Positions 1-7,356 of a DNA stretch of 41,296 nucleotides are shown here, in pieces; within the stretch, counting starts at the first letter, position 1, and every line of letters begins with the position of its first letter. The notes under the pieces were generated by a model that saw nothing but the letters and a program-made list of their open reading frames with translations, was not told where the DNA came from and did no database searches. Origin of the DNA: Lachnospiraceae bacterium (GTDB taxonomy: Bacteria > Bacillota > Clostridia > Lachnospirales > Lachnospiraceae); contig JAEEOQ010000110.1 in the NCBI GenBank assembly GCA_016284355.1, positions 1-41,296 of the forward strand, in the 5' to 3' direction. A program made the position numbers and the translations under genes.

Positions 1-293
1 TCTCCGTTACCCTGAAGGGCGAAAAACTCACCCATAGCATATACTGTGGTAATCTTATCTTCAGTAATGGTAATGCCCATTTCATCAATGTGCTTTAAAA
101 AAGCATTCTGCATGTCCTCTCCTGATACGCTGGGAAGACCGAGGTAATTCTGTACCGTATGTGCTTTTTCAACCTTTGAGCTTAAACTTCTGCTACCGAT
201 AAGAAGAACATTTTTGTTACGAACTTTTGCTGTAATTGCTGCTTCAAGGCCTGCAGGGCCTGTTCCGATAATTGCTATATCATATCTTGCCAT
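1..293 (-). CDS. FAD/NAD(P)-dependent oxidoreductase, thioredoxin reductase-like (partial, C-terminus off window)
   Basis: This is the first 97 residues of a flavoprotein that continues past the left edge. The N-terminus reads MARYDIAIIGTGPAGLEAA, a Rossmann dinucleotide-binding motif (GxGxxG) of the FAD site. A segment resembling the thioredoxin reductase family (QNYLGLPSVSGEDM, near residues 53-66) follows. Family members pass electrons from NAD(P)H through FAD to a redox-active disulfide or another acceptor in the cytoplasm. The CxxC pair that would prove a true TrxB lies outside the window. The start is set by a TTTAGGAGGTA ribosome site just upstream, and a near-consensus promoter precedes it. 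TrxB or a TrxB-like ferredoxin/NAD(P)H oxidoreductase are both possible. Confidence 0.8.
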   Translation of the reverse strand, partial: MARYDIAIIGTGPAGLEAAITAKVRNKNVLLIGSRSLSSKVEKAHTVQNYLGLPSVSGEDMQNAFLKHIDEMGITITEDKITTVYAMGEFFALQGNG

Positions 294-369
294 TTTGCTA
301 TACCTCCTAAATCTTTCCACATATGTTATATTTAACTAAATTATATTGTATCAAATATATTATGATTGT

Positions 370-398
370 ATTGTACCTTCTCTCTTACAATTTGTCAA
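370..398 (-). promoter_or_regulatory. Sigma-70-type promoter for the TrxB-like gene
   Basis: On the minus strand TTGACA (393-398) and TACAAT (370-375) are separated by exactly 17 bp, and the start codon is at 293. The surrounding DNA is very AT-rich. The predicted leader is about 70 nt, and I saw no riboswitch-like structure in it. Confidence 0.75.
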
Positions 399-448
399 CT
401 AAATTTTTTTCCATTAATTTTAATCTCTCTGATATCATTCTGTTTATA

Positions 449-472
449 CGCCGGCCACACTTTTGGCCGCGC
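449..472 (-). terminator. GC-rich hairpin just after the pyrophosphatase stop codon
   Basis: A GGCC-centred stem with an 8-nt loop, extended by a bulged GC stem, begins a few bases after the stop codon at 479. It stands out in AT-rich DNA. No run of U follows on the minus-strand transcript, so intrinsic termination is uncertain; it may only protect the 3' end. Confidence 0.3.
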
Positions 473-478
473 AGGCAT

Positions 479-1789
479 TTACCCCAAAGTTACAGCAGAA
501 AGTGCATAAAGCATCTCGGGAAGGAGCTGCTTTTTACGGCTCATGACATTTGGCATATCGTATACTTTTTCTGAGAGCATCTTGTAAGGAAGCATCTTTT
601 CAGCCTTATAGCCTGTGGTAAGAAGCACGCTGTGCTCTTTCAATACATTGGTTATCATAAGTGTAGCCCATGTAAGTCCTTCCTTTTCACGTACCTCTTC
701 AAGCATATCAAGATACATGCCGGTATATTCGTCAATGTCGTGAAGTGTAGTAACTTCGCACTGGCCTATTCCTATCTGCACGCCTTTTTCCGTGTACTTC
801 TTAAAGTCTGAAAGTATGGCTCTTTCCGGATCTCTCTTGCCCATGCTCTCTACATGACTAAACATCTCATGTCCAAATTCATTTATATCAACACCGCATA
901 TTTCTGCAAGCTTAGTTGCTGTTTCTCTATCTGTCTGGGTGGTGGTAGGACTCTTAAGTATCAGTGTGTCTGAGATAAGGCCTGTAAGCATCACCTTTGC
1001 CGTATACTTATCAGGGGTAACGTCATTCCTTAAAAACATACGGTAAACAATGGTACAGGTGCTGCCAAGAGGCTCTGTATCTATAAATATCGGCAGACTG
1101 GTCTTTGAGGCATCAAGCCTGTGGTGATCTACTATCTCCACCACTTCCGCCTTTTCTATTCCGTTTATTGACTGCCTTGCCTCGTTGTGGTCTACAAGTA
1201 TCACCTTATAGGAAGGTGCTTTAAGAAAACATCTTCTACTGACATATCCGCAAAACTCCTCGCCCTCAAACACAGCAAGGCCTCTCTTTTTTGAACCCGA
1301 AAGGCTTATCTTTGCATCTTCAAAAAGGTCGTCGGCCTGAACCGGCGCCTCATTTTTCTCAAGGAGCGTGCCAAGAGTAGGGATCTCTGAAATGCGGCCC
1401 TCTTCGCCAAGTTTATGCATAAAATATCTTGTAATATCATCAACGCTAAGAAGCCCCGTGAACTTGCCGTTATCATATATAGGCACAACAGACGGCGTTG
1501 AATCCTTAAATGTCTTTGCAAGCTCAGTAAGAGGCGCCGATGCTTCAAGCTTTTCTGTAGGCCTTAGCATAACATCTGCCACCTTCGGGTATACATTACT
1601 CATATATGGCGGCGCTTCTATACCAAGCGTACTTAAGATAGCCGTAACACTGTCGCTAAGATGCCCTGCCCTTACAGGTATATATTCATTATCAGGATCG
1701 ATCTTGTTCTTAAGCACCGAATACGCATAAGCACTGCATAAACTGTCAAGATCAGGGTTCTTGTGACCTGTGATATATATCTTACTCAT
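479..1789 (-). CDS. ppaC: Manganese-dependent inorganic pyrophosphatase with CBS domains (family II)
   Basis: This 436-aa cytoplasmic enzyme hydrolyses pyrophosphate to two phosphates, pulling biosynthetic reactions forward. DHH-superfamily metal-site motifs are visible: GHKNPDLDS (residues 8-16), a VDHNE segment, and VDHHRLD. Between the N-terminal catalytic motif and the DHN/DHH motifs sits an insert of about 130 residues with two CBS-like units (VPIYDNGKFTGLLSVDDI and the later GYVSRRCF segment). In characterised CBS-PPases such domains bind adenine nucleotides and tune activity. The length fits the form without a DRTGG domain. I start at ATG 1789 because AAGGAGG lies just upstream; the open frame extends 17 codons further without a ribosome site. 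A possible promoter lies in the upstream 72-bp repeat. Confidence 0.93.
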   Translation of the reverse strand: MSKIYITGHKNPDLDSLCSAYAYSVLKNKIDPDNEYIPVRAGHLSDSVTAILSTLGIEAPPYMSNVYPKVADVMLRPTEKLEASAPLTELAKTFKDSTPSVVPIYDNGKFTGLLSVDDITRYFMHKLGEEGRISEIPTLGTLLEKNEAPVQADDLFEDAKISLSGSKKRGLAVFEGEEFCGYVSRRCFLKAPSYKVILVDHNEARQSINGIEKAEVVEIVDHHRLDASKTSLPIFIDTEPLGSTCTIVYRMFLRNDVTPDKYTAKVMLTGLISDTLILKSPTTTQTDRETATKLAEICGVDINEFGHEMFSHVESMGKRDPERAILSDFKKYTEKGVQIGIGQCEVTTLHDIDEYTGMYLDMLEEVREKEGLTWATLMITNVLKEHSVLLTTGYKAEKMLPYKMLSEKVYDMPNVMSRKKQLLPEMLYALSAVTLG

Positions 1790-1819
1790 TAATCGCGCCT
1801 CCTTATATAAATCTGCCTT

Positions 1820-1891
1820 TCTATGGGCACATACTAACATATTCGAAGGTCAAATTCAAGCAGGATGACACAGGTACCTGGTACATATGTA
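1820..1891. repeat. 72-bp direct repeat, copy A
   Basis: This segment matches 7221-7292 in the same orientation with three mismatches. It contains the palindrome CAGGTACCTG. It fills most of the gap between the ABC transporter stop (1903) and the pyrophosphatase start (1789). Together the two copies bracket the transporter/two-component cassette. Confidence 0.9.
1831..1859 (-). promoter_or_regulatory. Possible promoter inside repeat copy A, reading into ppaC
   Basis: On the minus strand TTGAAT (1854-1859) and TAGTAT (1831-1836) are 17 bp apart, with a TGT extended -10 element. The start codon is 42 bp downstream of the -10 hexamer. The same arrangement occurs in the second copy of the repeat, upstream of the LytTR regulator. 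Confidence 0.4.
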
Positions 1892-1902
1892 AAAATATAA
1901 GA

Positions 1903-3771
1903 TTACTGATAATATTTTGCCTGAGCATTCCAGAGAGCATAGTATTTTCCGGCAAGATCGGAAAGAAGACTCTCATGGGTACCGTGCTGGATAACAGCTC
2001 CTTCATCAAACACCATGATCTCGTCGCAGAACTTGCAGGATGAAAGCCTGTGGCTTATATATACCGCTGTTCTGTTACCTACCATCCCGCTAAATTTCTC
2101 GTATACTTCAGCTTCTGCAAGAGGGTCAAGTGCAGCGGTTGGCTCATCCAGGATGATAAATGCTGCGTCCTTATACAGGGCTCTTGCTATAGCGATCTTT
2201 TGAGCTTCACCGCCCGAGATTTCAACTCCGTCCTCTTCAAACTCTTTATACAGGCAGGTATCAAGCCCCTTTTCCATAGTCTCAAGTCTTTCTCCAAATC
2301 CGGCCTGAATAAGGGCGGCCTTAACTTTTTCTTTGTCATATTTCTTTGATACAGCCACATTTTCACCAAGAGGGGCTGCAAGAAGCTCAAAATCTTGAAA
2401 CACCACAGAAAAGATGTCCATATATTCTTTGTAAGCATATTTTCTTATGTCGATTCCGTTAAGAAGTATCTGGCCTTCCGTAGGGTCATAAAGCCTGCAA
2501 AGAAGCTTTATGAACGTAGTCTTTCCGGAACCGTTCTGACCTACTACTGCAAGCTTCTGTCCTACCTTAAACTTTACATTAAGATGTCTTAATGCCCAGA
2601 TATCAGAGTCAGGATACTTAAAGGAAACATCCTTAAACTCTATTTCGTATTTGCAGTCATTTCTCTTTTCTGTAGTAAGTGAACCCTGGTACATTTCATC
2701 AGGAAGATCCATATGCTCGTATAAGGTTTGGAGGAAGCTGCCATTTAAGCGGATATCCGAAAGCCCCTCTAAAAGCAGTATCATCTGTCCCGAAAAAGCT
2801 GTAAGCGCCCCCACATATTGCGCTATATAGCCAATATCAAATGCGCCGCCATACGCTTTAAGACAAACGTACAAATACACCATACCTGTAAAAACAGCAA
2901 GAAGTGCCTGCTGGGCAATTAAGAGCATTCCGCCTTTTCCTTTATAGAACTTTGCAAAAGCTCCATTTTTGCCAAAGGCTCTTTCTTCAATTTTGTACGC
3001 CTTACATATATTGAACTGGTCGTACATTCTGATATCTGCAGATTTTTGATTGGTTGAGTCAAAAGCGTAACCGCTAAAAAGGTTATAAAAACGGTTCCCT
3101 TCTCTTGCTCCGGCTGATAGGGCCGCACTTCCGGCAGAAACAAGATTCCCGCAGTGTGATGCAAGATAGACAGTAAAAAGATATATGGCCACTATAACCA
3201 CAGTCATATATGGAGTGTTAAGAATCGTAAGCCTTCCTGCTTCGACAGGTATTTTTTTGATAAATAAAGTTACCGTCAGCACTACGACTCCCAAAATGCC
3301 AAAAAGAGAAGAAGCCAGTTCTTTTTCTGCCTCATATGCTGTATAAATTCCCCACGCATGCCAGTTTGCATTCTGTCTTATCTGTGCCACCCTGTCATGT
3401 GTGGATTGCTTGTCGAGATGACAATAGTCCATATTCATCATCTTATCAGCTAAAAATTTATCGTTTGCCAGCCACAACAAATAGCCCAGCGATTTGTCCT
3501 TATCTTCTATCACAGAGCATATAGACGCTAAAACCAGATTCCAAATGAGGGTAATGCTTACAAGTAACATTAGACGTTTCGGATCCCTACCACCTGCAAG
3601 CTCACCAATTATCTTTGCCGAAAGGTAAACATCACCATATGGGAGGGCAGCTTTTAAAAAGCCCCATACTCGGTTCATAAGTATTAAAGAAGGTGACTCG
3701 GTTTTTATTATTTTGATTGCTCTTGTATGCAGTTTAAAAGCCTCTTTTAAACTCATTTTTTCACTCTTCAT
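1903..3771 (-). CDS. ABC transporter half-exporter, fused permease and ATPase (second subunit)
   Basis: This 622-aa protein has an N-terminal membrane domain with several hydrophobic segments (clearest near 66-86, 155-172, 187-206 and 285-305) and a C-terminal nucleotide-binding domain. Walker A is GQNGSGKTT at 411-419, the signature ISGGEAQ at 518-524, Walker B FIILDEP at 538-544 and the switch histidine is H574. This is the layout of type I exporters for peptides, lipids or drugs. The gene overlaps the preceding transporter gene by 11 bp (ATGAAGAGTGA), and a GGAGGGG ribosome site precedes ATG 3771, so the two are probably translationally coupled and form a heterodimer. The neighbouring LytTR/GHKL system suggests a peptide or antimicrobial-related substrate; that is inference. 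Confidence 0.88.
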   Translation of the reverse strand: MKSEKMSLKEAFKLHTRAIKIIKTESPSLILMNRVWGFLKAALPYGDVYLSAKIIGELAGGRDPKRLMLLVSITLIWNLVLASICSVIEDKDKSLGYLLWLANDKFLADKMMNMDYCHLDKQSTHDRVAQIRQNANWHAWGIYTAYEAEKELASSLFGILGVVVLTVTLFIKKIPVEAGRLTILNTPYMTVVIVAIYLFTVYLASHCGNLVSAGSAALSAGAREGNRFYNLFSGYAFDSTNQKSADIRMYDQFNICKAYKIEERAFGKNGAFAKFYKGKGGMLLIAQQALLAVFTGMVYLYVCLKAYGGAFDIGYIAQYVGALTAFSGQMILLLEGLSDIRLNGSFLQTLYEHMDLPDEMYQGSLTTEKRNDCKYEIEFKDVSFKYPDSDIWALRHLNVKFKVGQKLAVVGQNGSGKTTFIKLLCRLYDPTEGQILLNGIDIRKYAYKEYMDIFSVVFQDFELLAAPLGENVAVSKKYDKEKVKAALIQAGFGERLETMEKGLDTCLYKEFEEDGVEISGGEAQKIAIARALYKDAAFIILDEPTAALDPLAEAEVYEKFSGMVGNRTAVYISHRLSSCKFCDEIMVFDEGAVIQHGTHESLLSDLAGKYYALWNAQAKYYQ

Positions 3772-5605
3772 CTGTCTGCCCCTCCTGATAATATTTGCTC
3801 TGTACGTCGAACATCTCCTTATATTTTCCCCCTGTGCTCATAAGCGCATCATGCGATCCTTCTTCAATGATTTTTCCATTTTCCATAAATAAAATGCGAT
3901 CGCAAAACCTTGTGGAGGCAAGCCTATGAGAAATAAAAAGAGAAGTCCGTCCCTTAGTCATCTCACTGTACTTTTGATAGATGCGATCTTCTGCAATCGG
4001 ATCGAGCGCTGCTGTAGGCTCATCCAAAAGAAGAACCGGAGCATTTTTATATAGGGCTCTTGCAAGTACAAGACGTTGCGTCTCACCGCCTGAAAGCTCG
4101 ATGCCATCTTCGTAATATTTCTTCCCTAGGTGCGTATAAATTCCATTCGGTAAGGATCTGAATTTATCATCAAGATCTGCTTCTTTAAGAACTTCCCATA
4201 TCTTCGCTTCGTCAAAGTCTTTTGTTTTTCCCGATATATTTTCTGCTGCAGATACCTCTATAATCGAATACTTCTGAAATACAGCAGTAAAAAGATCATA
4301 GTATTCCGGTCTGTTAAATACTCTTATGTCTGTTCCGTTAAGCAAAACTCTTCCTTTTGTAGGGTCATAAAACCCGCAAAGCAGCTTTACAAGCGTAGTT
4401 TTACCTGCTCCGTTAAGGCCGACAAGTGCCACCTTCTCGCCAGGTTTTATGGTCAGATTTAAATCTGTAATAGTGTCACTTTCTGCTCCGGGATATCTAA
4501 ATGAAACATTTTCAAGTTTCAGTTCGTATTTCCCATCCGTAGTTTTTGGAATCGGTTTTCCGCCTTCCATTCGGAAATCCTCAGCCATTTCAATCGTCTC
4601 TCTTAATACTGATAATTCAGTACTTTCAGAATTAAGTTTTGTAAGCTCTGCCAAAATGCTTTTTGTCCATTTGGCAAATCCACCCACCGCACTAAAGTAC
4701 AACAAAAAGGTTGATACCGAGAGATTTCCTTTTATCGTCATGTTTAAAAGATAATAGTACGCTAGTCCATTTCTAAATACTGTAAGCAGCACATCGAAAA
4801 GGTCAACCATTATGTATTTCTCATTTAATTTGTTTTCAAAGTCTAAGGCAATTTTCTTAGATGCCCTGTAAATATCATCCATCCAATCTTTCATCCCAAA
4901 GATTCTGATGTCTTTTCCAATAGTTCTTGATTCTCCCTTGCAAGTAATATATTTGATCTTCTTTACTACTGCGCTTGCTTCATCTCTATGCTGATACTTC
5001 CATTCATCAACTTTCTTTGATATAAAAAATTCTACAACTGTGGTGACAGTAATAATGCAAAGTAAAAGATAATTCGTGTGCGACAGAAAGTAAAGGTAAA
5101 CAATAAAGCATATGGCATATTCAAGAAACAATTCTATATGATGCCAGATTGCTTCAGTGGCCGCATTATTACTCCATGTTGTTTCAATTGCCTCATGAAA
5201 TCTTTTTAAAACATTCGGATTCTCAGTGTTAGGATAAGACGTTTTGCAAAACTTCTCATGAATCTTTACGCTTATTTCTCCCCTTACATGGATCCTGGTC
5301 CAATCCAGACTTCCATCAAAGTATCTCTTAACTCCGTTTAGTGCAAGTAAACAAAGCGTATATCCCCCTATCACCAAAAGCAGTTTGGGTAGCGGTGCCT
5401 TATCTTCCACCTGCTTTAATATCATTGGCGTTATTAGAAGCCCTGCGATATTTACTCCTGCAGAGACTACGCCCATAAGCAGCACAAAAAAGCCCACTTC
5501 AGGGCTGTCGGCCTTTTTTGACATTCCGATCATCCAGGCCACATTTTGCAGCAGATTGTATTTGGGCTTTTCTTTCTTTTTTGCCTGCTGTTTTTCTTTT
5601 TCCAT
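3761..5605 (-). CDS. ABC transporter half-exporter, fused permease and ATPase (first subunit)
   Basis: From the chosen start this is a 614-aa fused permease-ATPase, the probable heterodimer partner of the downstream gene. Hydrophobic segments lie near 38-60, 76-90, 160-176, 178-195 and 265-287. The ATPase domain has Walker A GLNGAGKTT (396-404), signature LSGGETQ (504-510), Walker B VLLLDEP and switch histidine H560. The open frame runs on to 5698. I chose ATG 5605 because TGAGGAAG precedes it and the 31 extra codons cross an unusually GC-rich leader that does not look coding. A terminator separates it from the upstream two-component genes, so it should have its own promoter; none was clearly identified. 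The substrate is unknown. Confidence 0.87.
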   Translation of the reverse strand: MEKEKQQAKKKEKPKYNLLQNVAWMIGMSKKADSPEVGFFVLLMGVVSAGVNIAGLLITPMILKQVEDKAPLPKLLLVIGGYTLCLLALNGVKRYFDGSLDWTRIHVRGEISVKIHEKFCKTSYPNTENPNVLKRFHEAIETTWSNNAATEAIWHHIELFLEYAICFIVYLYFLSHTNYLLLCIITVTTVVEFFISKKVDEWKYQHRDEASAVVKKIKYITCKGESRTIGKDIRIFGMKDWMDDIYRASKKIALDFENKLNEKYIMVDLFDVLLTVFRNGLAYYYLLNMTIKGNLSVSTFLLYFSAVGGFAKWTKSILAELTKLNSESTELSVLRETIEMAEDFRMEGGKPIPKTTDGKYELKLENVSFRYPGAESDTITDLNLTIKPGEKVALVGLNGAGKTTLVKLLCGFYDPTKGRVLLNGTDIRVFNRPEYYDLFTAVFQKYSIIEVSAAENISGKTKDFDEAKIWEVLKEADLDDKFRSLPNGIYTHLGKKYYEDGIELSGGETQRLVLARALYKNAPVLLLDEPTAALDPIAEDRIYQKYSEMTKGRTSLFISHRLASTRFCDRILFMENGKIIEEGSHDALMSTGGKYKEMFDVQSKYYQEGQTDEE

Positions 5606-5693
5606 CTCTTCCTCATTTCCAGGGGCCGCGCGGGAAGGAGCCGCGCAGCGCCCTATATCGTTATATCCCCTCTTCGAGACGGCCTTATCATAA

Positions 5694-5725
5694 CACAAAA
5701 ATATCCCCGAAGTTATTTCGGGGAT
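5694..5725 (-). terminator. Rho-independent terminator after the GHKL kinase gene
   Basis: On the minus strand ATCCCCGAA and TTCGGGGAT pair across a 5-nt loop (5703-5725) and are followed by a T-rich tract. It lies 36 bp past the kinase stop codon and ends the two-component operon before the ABC genes. Confidence 0.85.
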
Positions 5726-5760
5726 GAATTGTAGGTTTTAGGGGACGAATAGCATCTTTC

Positions 5761-6423
5761 CTATATTTGCGGTATCAATATCTCTGTTGTAAATGCCCCG
5801 TCTTCCGAGTTACGGCTGATATAACCGTCTGCCCTTTCCACTATGGCATCGATCCTTACAAGCCCGAAGCCGTGCCCCTCTCCCTTGGTGGTCTTAAATA
5901 TGCCGCCCTCTTTCTTAAGCTTTCCCCCGGCGGTCATATTTGTAAATGAGATATAAAGCTGAGTGTTCTTCATATCCATATAAACCCGGATCTTTCGTTC
6001 TTCCGGCGGAAGTGCAAGGCTTGCTTCGATAGCGTTATCAAAAAGATTGCCAAGGATACAGCAAAGGTCAAGCTCTGACATTTTCAGTTTTACAGGGATA
6101 TGGGCATCTGCATCAACTTCGATTTCTTTTGATCTTGCAAGCGAGATCTTACTGTTTAGTATGGCATCTGCCATGGCATTTCCGGTCTTTATTACCGTAT
6201 CTACAGTGTTAAGATCTACATCAAGCTCGCCAAGATACTGCTTTATGCCGTTTATGTCGCCCTTGTCTGCAAGGGCCATAAGCACCTGTATGTGATTTCT
6301 GTAATCATGTCGCCAGCCTCGTATCTGGCGGTACATGTTGTCTACCTCTTTATAATGTGTATCAACAAGCTCTCGCTGATACTTTTCTATCTGTTTATCA
6401 AGCTTCTTGTTAAATAACTTCAT
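5761..6423 (-). CDS. Sensor histidine kinase, GHKL type, without a membrane sensor domain
   Basis: This 220-aa protein resembles only the cytoplasmic half of AgrC/HPK10-type kinases. An N-terminal helical segment carries the phospho-acceptor His39 in WRHDYRNH. The ATP-binding domain follows, with LGNLFDNAIEA (125-135) as the N box and GEGHGFGLVRI near 181-191 as the G box. Typical AgrC-type proteins have five to seven membrane helices ahead of this region; none is present here. It may read an intracellular signal or work with another membrane protein. The start has an AGGGAT ribosome site and lies 9 bp after the LytTR regulator gene, so the two form an operon. Confidence 0.85.
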   Translation of the reverse strand: MKLFNKKLDKQIEKYQRELVDTHYKEVDNMYRQIRGWRHDYRNHIQVLMALADKGDINGIKQYLGELDVDLNTVDTVIKTGNAMADAILNSKISLARSKEIEVDADAHIPVKLKMSELDLCCILGNLFDNAIEASLALPPEERKIRVYMDMKNTQLYISFTNMTAGGKLKKEGGIFKTTKGEGHGFGLVRIDAIVERADGYISRNSEDGAFTTEILIPQI

Positions 6424-6432
6424 ACTATATCC

Positions 6433-7125
6433 CTATACATGCTTTATTATCGCCCGGTTAAGTTTATCATAGCTTCCCCTTGGAAGCTGGATCATGCTGC
6501 CATCTGTAAGTACCGCATCCGTCTTTGTTACTCTTCTGATGCAGTTTAGATTGACTATTGCACTTCTTCCGATACGAAAGAAATTCTCCGGAAGCTTAGT
6601 TTCCATTTCTCCGAGAGTGGCTTTTATGCGATAGTCCTCTTTGCTATGAATGGTGACATAATTCTTGTCTACATCCATATACTTTATCTCATAAAACGGA
6701 ATCCTTACAAGCTCTCCGCTGTATTCTACCGTAAGACAGGCTGCATTCTCTTTTATCTTTGATGCCGCTCTGTCAAGAACTTCAAAGAGTTTGTCTTCCT
6801 TAACCGGCTTCATAAGATAGTGGAGCGCAGCTACGTCATAGCCTTCCGCGATATAATCTGAATACCCTGTTACAAAAACTATCTGGACAGATTCATTTCC
6901 CTTTCGAACCTGCCTTGCCATGGTGACTCCGTCCATTTTCTCCATCTCTATATCAAGAAACAGCAGGTCGTAATTCTTTTCATCTTCATACTGAAAGAGA
7001 AAGCTTTCGGCAGAAGGAAAGGTTCGGAGCGAAATTCCGGTACTGCTTTTCTCTCCCCACTTCAAAAGCAGTCCCGACAGATAATCTATATCTATTTGGT
7101 TGTCATCGCAGATTGCTACTTTCAT
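6433..7125 (-). CDS. LytTR-family response regulator
   Basis: This is a 230-aa two-domain regulator. The N-terminal receiver domain has D8/D9, the phospho-acceptor D58 (LLFLDIE), T86 and K106. A LytTR DNA-binding domain occupies roughly residues 130-228 (motifs YMDVDKNYVTIH and FFRIGRSAIVNL). AgrA/VirR relatives bind direct repeats in promoters of peptide signalling, bacteriocin or surface genes. It is the first gene of the operon with the GHKL kinase, with a GAGGAAG ribosome site. The ABC exporter genes 0.8 kb downstream on the same strand are the obvious candidate targets; that link is inference. I found no AgrD-like precursor peptide in the flanking DNA. Confidence 0.92.
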   Translation of the reverse strand: MKVAICDDNQIDIDYLSGLLLKWGEKSSTGISLRTFPSAESFLFQYEDEKNYDLLFLDIEMEKMDGVTMARQVRKGNESVQIVFVTGYSDYIAEGYDVAALHYLMKPVKEDKLFEVLDRAASKIKENAACLTVEYSGELVRIPFYEIKYMDVDKNYVTIHSKEDYRIKATLGEMETKLPENFFRIGRSAIVNLNCIRRVTKTDAVLTDGSMIQLPRGSYDKLNRAIIKHV

Positions 7126-7156
7126 TTTACTTCCTCACAAAGCATACGCACGTAAT

Positions 7157-7193
7157 GAAGTTCTGCTCTACTGCTTTGCAGGAGCCAGAACAA
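7157..7193. repeat. 37-bp hairpin repeat, copy 1
   Basis: This matches 9399-9435 in the same orientation with one mismatch (position 7170). It contains the imperfect inverted repeat GTTCTG...CAGAAC around a CTGC-TTT-GCAG core. It lies in the leader of the LytTR regulator gene, with the second copy downstream of the methyltransferase gene. Confidence 0.85.
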
Positions 7194-7220
7194 ACTTGGC
7201 TTCGTTAAAAAATTCGCCCA

Positions 7221-7292
7221 TCTATGGGCACATACTAACATATTCGAAAGCCAAATTCAAGCAGGATGACACAGGTACCTGGTACGTATGTA
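7221..7292. repeat. 72-bp direct repeat, copy B
   Basis: Same sequence as 1820-1891 apart from three mismatches, in the same orientation. It lies between the divergent LytTR regulator (start 7125) and methyltransferase (start 7357). Confidence 0.9.
7232..7260 (-). promoter_or_regulatory. Possible promoter inside repeat copy B, reading into the LytTR operon
   Basis: On the minus strand TTGAAT (7255-7260) and TAGTAT (7232-7237) are 17 bp apart with an extended -10 TGT. This is identical in layout to copy A. A small inverted repeat GCCCAT-CT-ATGGGC (7216-7229) lies just downstream, unique to this copy. Confidence 0.38.
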
Positions 7293-7356
7293 TAAAGGTC
7301 TCATTGCAAAACACGGAAGGTTATGGGATAATAACATGGTTGACAGGAGGAAGATC

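Noticed and set aside
323-574. Short plus-strand frame between the first two genes
   Set aside because: Runs through the promoter region and into the pyrophosphatase antisense strand, with no ribosome site.
5606-5698. Upstream extension of the first ABC gene by 31 codons
   Set aside because: No ribosome site at 5698, and the extension crosses a GC-rich repeat; the downstream start has a good site.
7126-7356. Possible AgrD-like signalling peptide near the LytTR/GHKL genes
   Set aside because: The short frames here lack a ribosome site and the charged C-terminal tail plus conserved cysteine or serine of such peptides; the stretch is filled by the two repeats.
7288-7356. Earlier start of the methyltransferase inside the 72-bp repeat
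   Set aside because: The ATG at 7288 is within the repeat and lacks a ribosome site, whereas ATG 7357 follows ACAGGAGG.
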